Below are positions 8,011 to 10,089 of a stretch of DNA of 10,089 nucleotides, one piece after another. Origin of the DNA: Larix sibirica (Eukaryota > Streptophyta > Pinopsida > Pinales > Pinaceae); contig NWUY0303871163.1 in the NCBI GenBank assembly GCA_004151065.3, forward strand, positions 1-10,089, written 5' to 3'. A program made the position numbers and the translations under genes. Numbering within the stretch: position 1 is the stretch's first letter; each line of letters begins with the position of its first letter. A model generated the notes under the pieces. The model did not search any database, had not been told where the DNA came from, and worked only from the letters and a program-made list of their open reading frames with translations.

Positions 8011-8700
8011 AAATATCATGTCCAAAAGAGCCCAATCTTCGATAAAAATAATGACCCTTTTTTCCATGATTTAAAAAATGATATGTTTCCTTTATCTAGT
8101 ATGGAGAATATAGAAAATATTTACCATAATTTTACTATAGACCCCTTGTCAGCCATTAACAAGTTTTGTATTGAAGTCTTGGGTAACAAGAGAGATAGTA
8201 GAACCAAACCTTAGTATGATCAAGAGTGTAAAGATGCGAGAAAAGAAATTAAGAAAGCTACTGCAGAAATCACTAAACTTCGATAAGATAAATTGGTATA
8301 AAGCCATACTTAAAAGGAAAAAAGAAGGTACTATATAAGTAAAATGTAGGATAATCTTTTACATCTCTCCAAGATGGCTCCGAAAAAATTATGTAGGAAA
8401 ATTCTAAATCGCAAAAAAAAAAGATAATATATTGTTTTGAAGGATTAGAATTCCTATCTTAAATTTTTTTATGAATCCCTCATGTAAAAGATAATGTTCA
8501 ATCCCTTCTTACAACTCGAAAGAATTTTTCTCATTGGAAGAATTACATTTTGAGGTCAAGCGCCTAGCAAATTGAAAATCCAAAGACATTGAAGGTTACC
8601 AAGTATTAATATCAAAAATTGCAGGGCTTGTGTGTCCTCATCCTGCACATCCACAAATTCTTCAATCTAGCGGTGCATAGAATCTATCTTGCAATGTGTA
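8011..8700 (+). pseudogene. LINE linker and beginning of reverse transcriptase, truncated
   Basis: Frame 1 continues from the endonuclease into a linker: SPIFDKNNDPFFHDL, NIYHNFTIDPLSAINKF, YDQECKDARKEIKKA, then a Lys/Arg-rich KRRYYISKM and LLHLSKMAPKKLCRKIL. These match the usual connection between LINE endonuclease and RT, where a WYDxEC segment and the MAPKKFW-like motif occur. Next come SYLK, FFYESPHVKDNVQ (near 8455-8500) and, through frameshifts, FEVKRLAN, KDIEGYQV (near 8583-8606) and HIHKFFNLAVHRIYLAMC, ending near 8700. This is only the first part of the RT. The later motifs, including the catalytic FADD box, are absent. An A-run at 8413-8422 is internal and is not a poly(A) tail. 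Confidence 0.75.
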
Positions 8701-8888
8701 TTTGATAATGTTTTATATATTTGATGATAATTACAACAGAAGTAGGCCAATGTTAAAAATGACCAATCGGGTAGGGACGTGTCTATCCATTAATAGACAT
8801 GTCATTTAATAAATAATAATTAATAACTAATTAAACTATAACTTCTAATTAATAAATTAATATGTATAACATTCATAATAACCAATTA
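8701..8888. other. Extremely AT-rich spacer
   Basis: Beyond the end of the LINE homology the sequence becomes almost wholly A and T, especially 8804-8890 with repeated TTAATAA-like runs. No gene is present. It separates the LINE fragment from the unexplained coding sequence at the right end. Confidence 0.55.
8776..8803. repeat. 11-bp near-perfect inverted repeat
   Basis: GACGTGTCTAT (8776-8786) and ATAGACATGTC (8793-8803) are inverted copies with one difference, separated by CCATTA. In RNA the mismatch would be a G-U or A-C pair depending on strand. It sits just beyond the LINE breakpoint in AT-rich DNA. It could be a hairpin left by a small transposon or could arise by chance; no target-site duplication is evident. 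Confidence 0.45.
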
Positions 8889-9090
8889 AGTTTATTACTG
8901 GTCATCCTTGAAAAAAATTGTTGATGAATCTTGTGTAAAGAGTGCTCGAGATGAACTTCCTAGTTGTTTAATTAGTTGTAACTTCAGTAGCGGTATTGTG
9001 CTTGACAAAATTCCCTTTGAGAAACACATAAGTGTTATTGATGTTGAAAAAGGAACTCCTGCCATGAATAATAGTACCACAATTCCATGA
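8889..9090 (+). other. Short unassigned open frame, possible exon or gene fragment
   Basis: Frame 1 is open from just after a TAA at 8886-8888 to the TGA at 9088-9090, about 66 codons, with no ATG near the start. It reads VYYWSSLKKIVDESCVKSAR and later LPSCLISCNFSSG and FEKHISVIDVEKG, ending NNSTTIP. Composition is balanced and protein-like, with no low-complexity run, unlike the surrounding DNA. I do not recognise the family. The opposite strand is also open over the same bases (to about 8895), so which strand is coding, if either, is uncertain. Its stop abuts, tail-to-tail, the stop of the minus-strand frame that ends at 9091. Confidence 0.3.
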
Positions 9091-10089
9091 TTATTGGAAC
9101 AATTGTTCATATTTCCATTCAGATTTCTCAGTGCATGGCATGCATAAGATTTCACATATAAGAACATAATGAATATGCATCCAATGATTTTCACAAGGAT
9201 GCTTGCACAGAGGACACATTTCAGAGAATTTGAATTTGCATTGGTGGGACACATGGAAAGGAGAACAATTTGACATTGCTTGAGGAATCCAAATCTTGGT
9301 TTGAAAAATGTCTTTATATTCCTTCTTAATCCTTTCTAGTTGAACATCTTTAACATCGACTTGATCATCAATTTTATTTTCATCATTGTTATTTTGATTA
9401 CTATTTTTCCTGAATTTCTTGGTTTCTTCATAAGAGTCTTCTGATTCTTCTCATTATTTTTCACCTCCGATATAGGTATGCTGAATTTTACAACTTCAGT
9501 GATTTTGGAGTCGATACGGTACTTGGCTGAGTTGCCCCTTCTGAATTTTTGATTTGATATTTTCATGATGAACTTGTGTCGTGATGTTAAGCTCTCATAT
9601 TTTTGCACGCGCAGGTATGTCACCATTCTTTGGATGACCTTTGGCTTCCTTGGTGAAGAACAATGGATCTTCAAACATTGTTGACTTTGTGTTTTTCTCC
9701 ATTTGTTTCTTGGAATACTCTAGTTTTAGTGATTCTTGATCACATTGAATTGCGACAACATGCAAATCATCTATATCTTCATTAGTCGAAGAATCTTCTG
9801 GGTTTTCATTTTTTTCGTCATCGTGATTAGGAACATTTTCACTTCCTTTATTTACACCATGACTCTTCTACATTTTTTGCTTCTTCACATTTCCCATTGG
9901 TATCTTCTTTATATTCATCATTATTAGTTGGTGTTCTTCATCCTCATTACAATTGTTGTTGACATCATGTCCATTCATGTATGGTGCATCTATCTCTTTG
10001 TTTTCGTTATTGTTATTCTCAACTAATACTTCTTCAGGTTCATTAAAATGTTGAACTACATCATTATAATGATTGAGGTTTAAATCTTC
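9091..10089 (-). pseudogene. Unidentified acidic/Asn-rich protein with C-terminal Cys/His domain, broken and partial
   Basis: One minus-strand frame keeps register from the window edge to the TAA at 9091-9093 (333 codons). It begins inside a protein, with EDLNLNHYNDVVQHFNEPEE and then Asn/Asp/Glu-rich stretches (ENNNNENKE, NNNCNEDEE, DDEKNENPED). A more ordered segment follows (SKKQMEKNTKSTMFEDPLFF, GHPKNGDIPARA), then a second acidic/Asn run. The end is Cys/His/Trp-rich. Stops lie at 9868-9870, 9595-9597, 9496-9498, 9454-9456 and 9451-9453. Between about 9600 and 9440, where four of these fall, another minus-strand frame is open (9336-9674) and reads plausibly (SLTSRHKFIMKISNQKFRRG, then ITEVVKFSIPISEV). 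That suggests two compensating indels in an old gene. It could be a retroelement gag-like protein or a lineage-specific host protein. I do not recognise it. Confidence 0.55.
9133..9240 (-). other. Cys/His/Trp-rich putative zinc-binding domain at the C-terminus
   Basis: Within the minus-strand frame, 36 codons contain seven Cys and several His: C-x7-C-x2-C-x3-C-x2-H-W-x-H-x-H-x4-C-x3-C-x2-C. The first Cys is at 9238-9240, CPLCKHPC at about 9195-9216, HWMHIH at about 9169-9186, and the last CMPC at 9133-9144. The spacing could hold one or two zinc ions. It does not match the CCHC knuckle (C-x2-C-x4-H-x4-C) of retroviral-type gag, nor classical C2H2. The segment is free of stops and ends EWKYEQLFQ at the natural-looking terminator. 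Confidence 0.5.

Larger units (their letters stand above)
6566..8700 (+). mobile_element. Degenerate non-LTR retrotransposon (LINE) fragment, truncated at both ends
   Basis: On the same strand as the gypsy remnant, and immediately after it, come the C-terminal half of a LINE ORF1, an apurinic-like endonuclease, a basic linker and the first part of the RT. Frames used are 2 (6572 to about 7000), 3 (7002 to about 7545), 1 (7552 to about 8520) and then mixed frames. Stops are frequent. The start of ORF1, the RT catalytic core, the 3' UTR and the poly(A) tail are absent, and no target-site duplication can be defined. Loss of the 3' end is not what normal 5' truncation during target-primed insertion gives. 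It therefore points to later deletion or rearrangement. Confidence 0.88.

Noticed and set aside
8413-8422. LINE poly(A) tail
   Set aside because: LINE protein similarity continues beyond it to about 8700, so the A-run is internal.
8895-9254. Minus-strand 119-codon open frame as a real gene
   Set aside because: Its 5' part overlaps the Cys/His domain in another frame and its 3' part is antisense to a more balanced plus-strand frame. I could not decide, so I did not call it as a gene.
9736-9927. Plus-strand membrane-protein-like frame near the right end
   Set aside because: The hydrophobic Ile/Phe/Leu-rich peptide is what the reverse of an Asn/Asp/Glu-rich coding stretch produces, so it is a shadow of the minus-strand frame.

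Overview
The window looks like a stretch of repeat-rich nuclear DNA from a plant with a large genome. It is strongly AT-rich and holds no intact gene. Its only recognisable coding sequence is decayed retroelement. The Ty3/gypsy and LINE copies resemble families I associate with gymnosperms (possibly also ferns). That placement rests on remembered family sequence, so it is an inference rather than an identification.

Layout. Positions 1-1180 are AT-rich with no recognisable gene; two small hairpins lie at 871-903. A diverged tandem array follows at about 1188-1620, built on a 130-bp unit made of two related halves of about 62 and 68 bp. Positions 1621-3590 hold no recognisable gene. Within that stretch, about 2040-2690 is visibly less AT-rich and has short open stretches on the minus strand. 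A degenerate Ty3/gypsy element runs on the plus strand from about 3592 to 6562: protease, a capsid/gag-like module, reverse transcriptase, RNase H and the start of the RNase H-to-integrase tether. No integrase is seen. It is followed directly, on the same strand, by a degenerate LINE from about 6566 to 8700: ORF1 C-terminal half, apurinic-like endonuclease, linker and the first part of the RT. The LINE has neither its 5' end nor its RT core and 3' end. Positions 8701-8888 are extremely AT-rich.

The right end (8889-10089) is the least explained part. A 999-nt minus-strand frame enters from beyond the window and keeps register from 10089 to a stop at 9091. It encodes an Asn/Asp/Glu-rich segment and ends in a compact Cys/His/Trp-rich domain. 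It contains five stops, four of them clustered where a second frame is open. A short plus-strand open frame ends at 9090, exactly tail-to-tail with it.

Nothing here appears to form a working gene system. The retroelement proteins would act together in retrotransposition (maturation, cDNA synthesis, target nicking), but every one is broken by stops and frameshifts, and several catalytic residues are altered. Many stops sit where the family appears to have Gln, Arg or Trp, which fits loss by cytosine deamination in silenced, methylated DNA.
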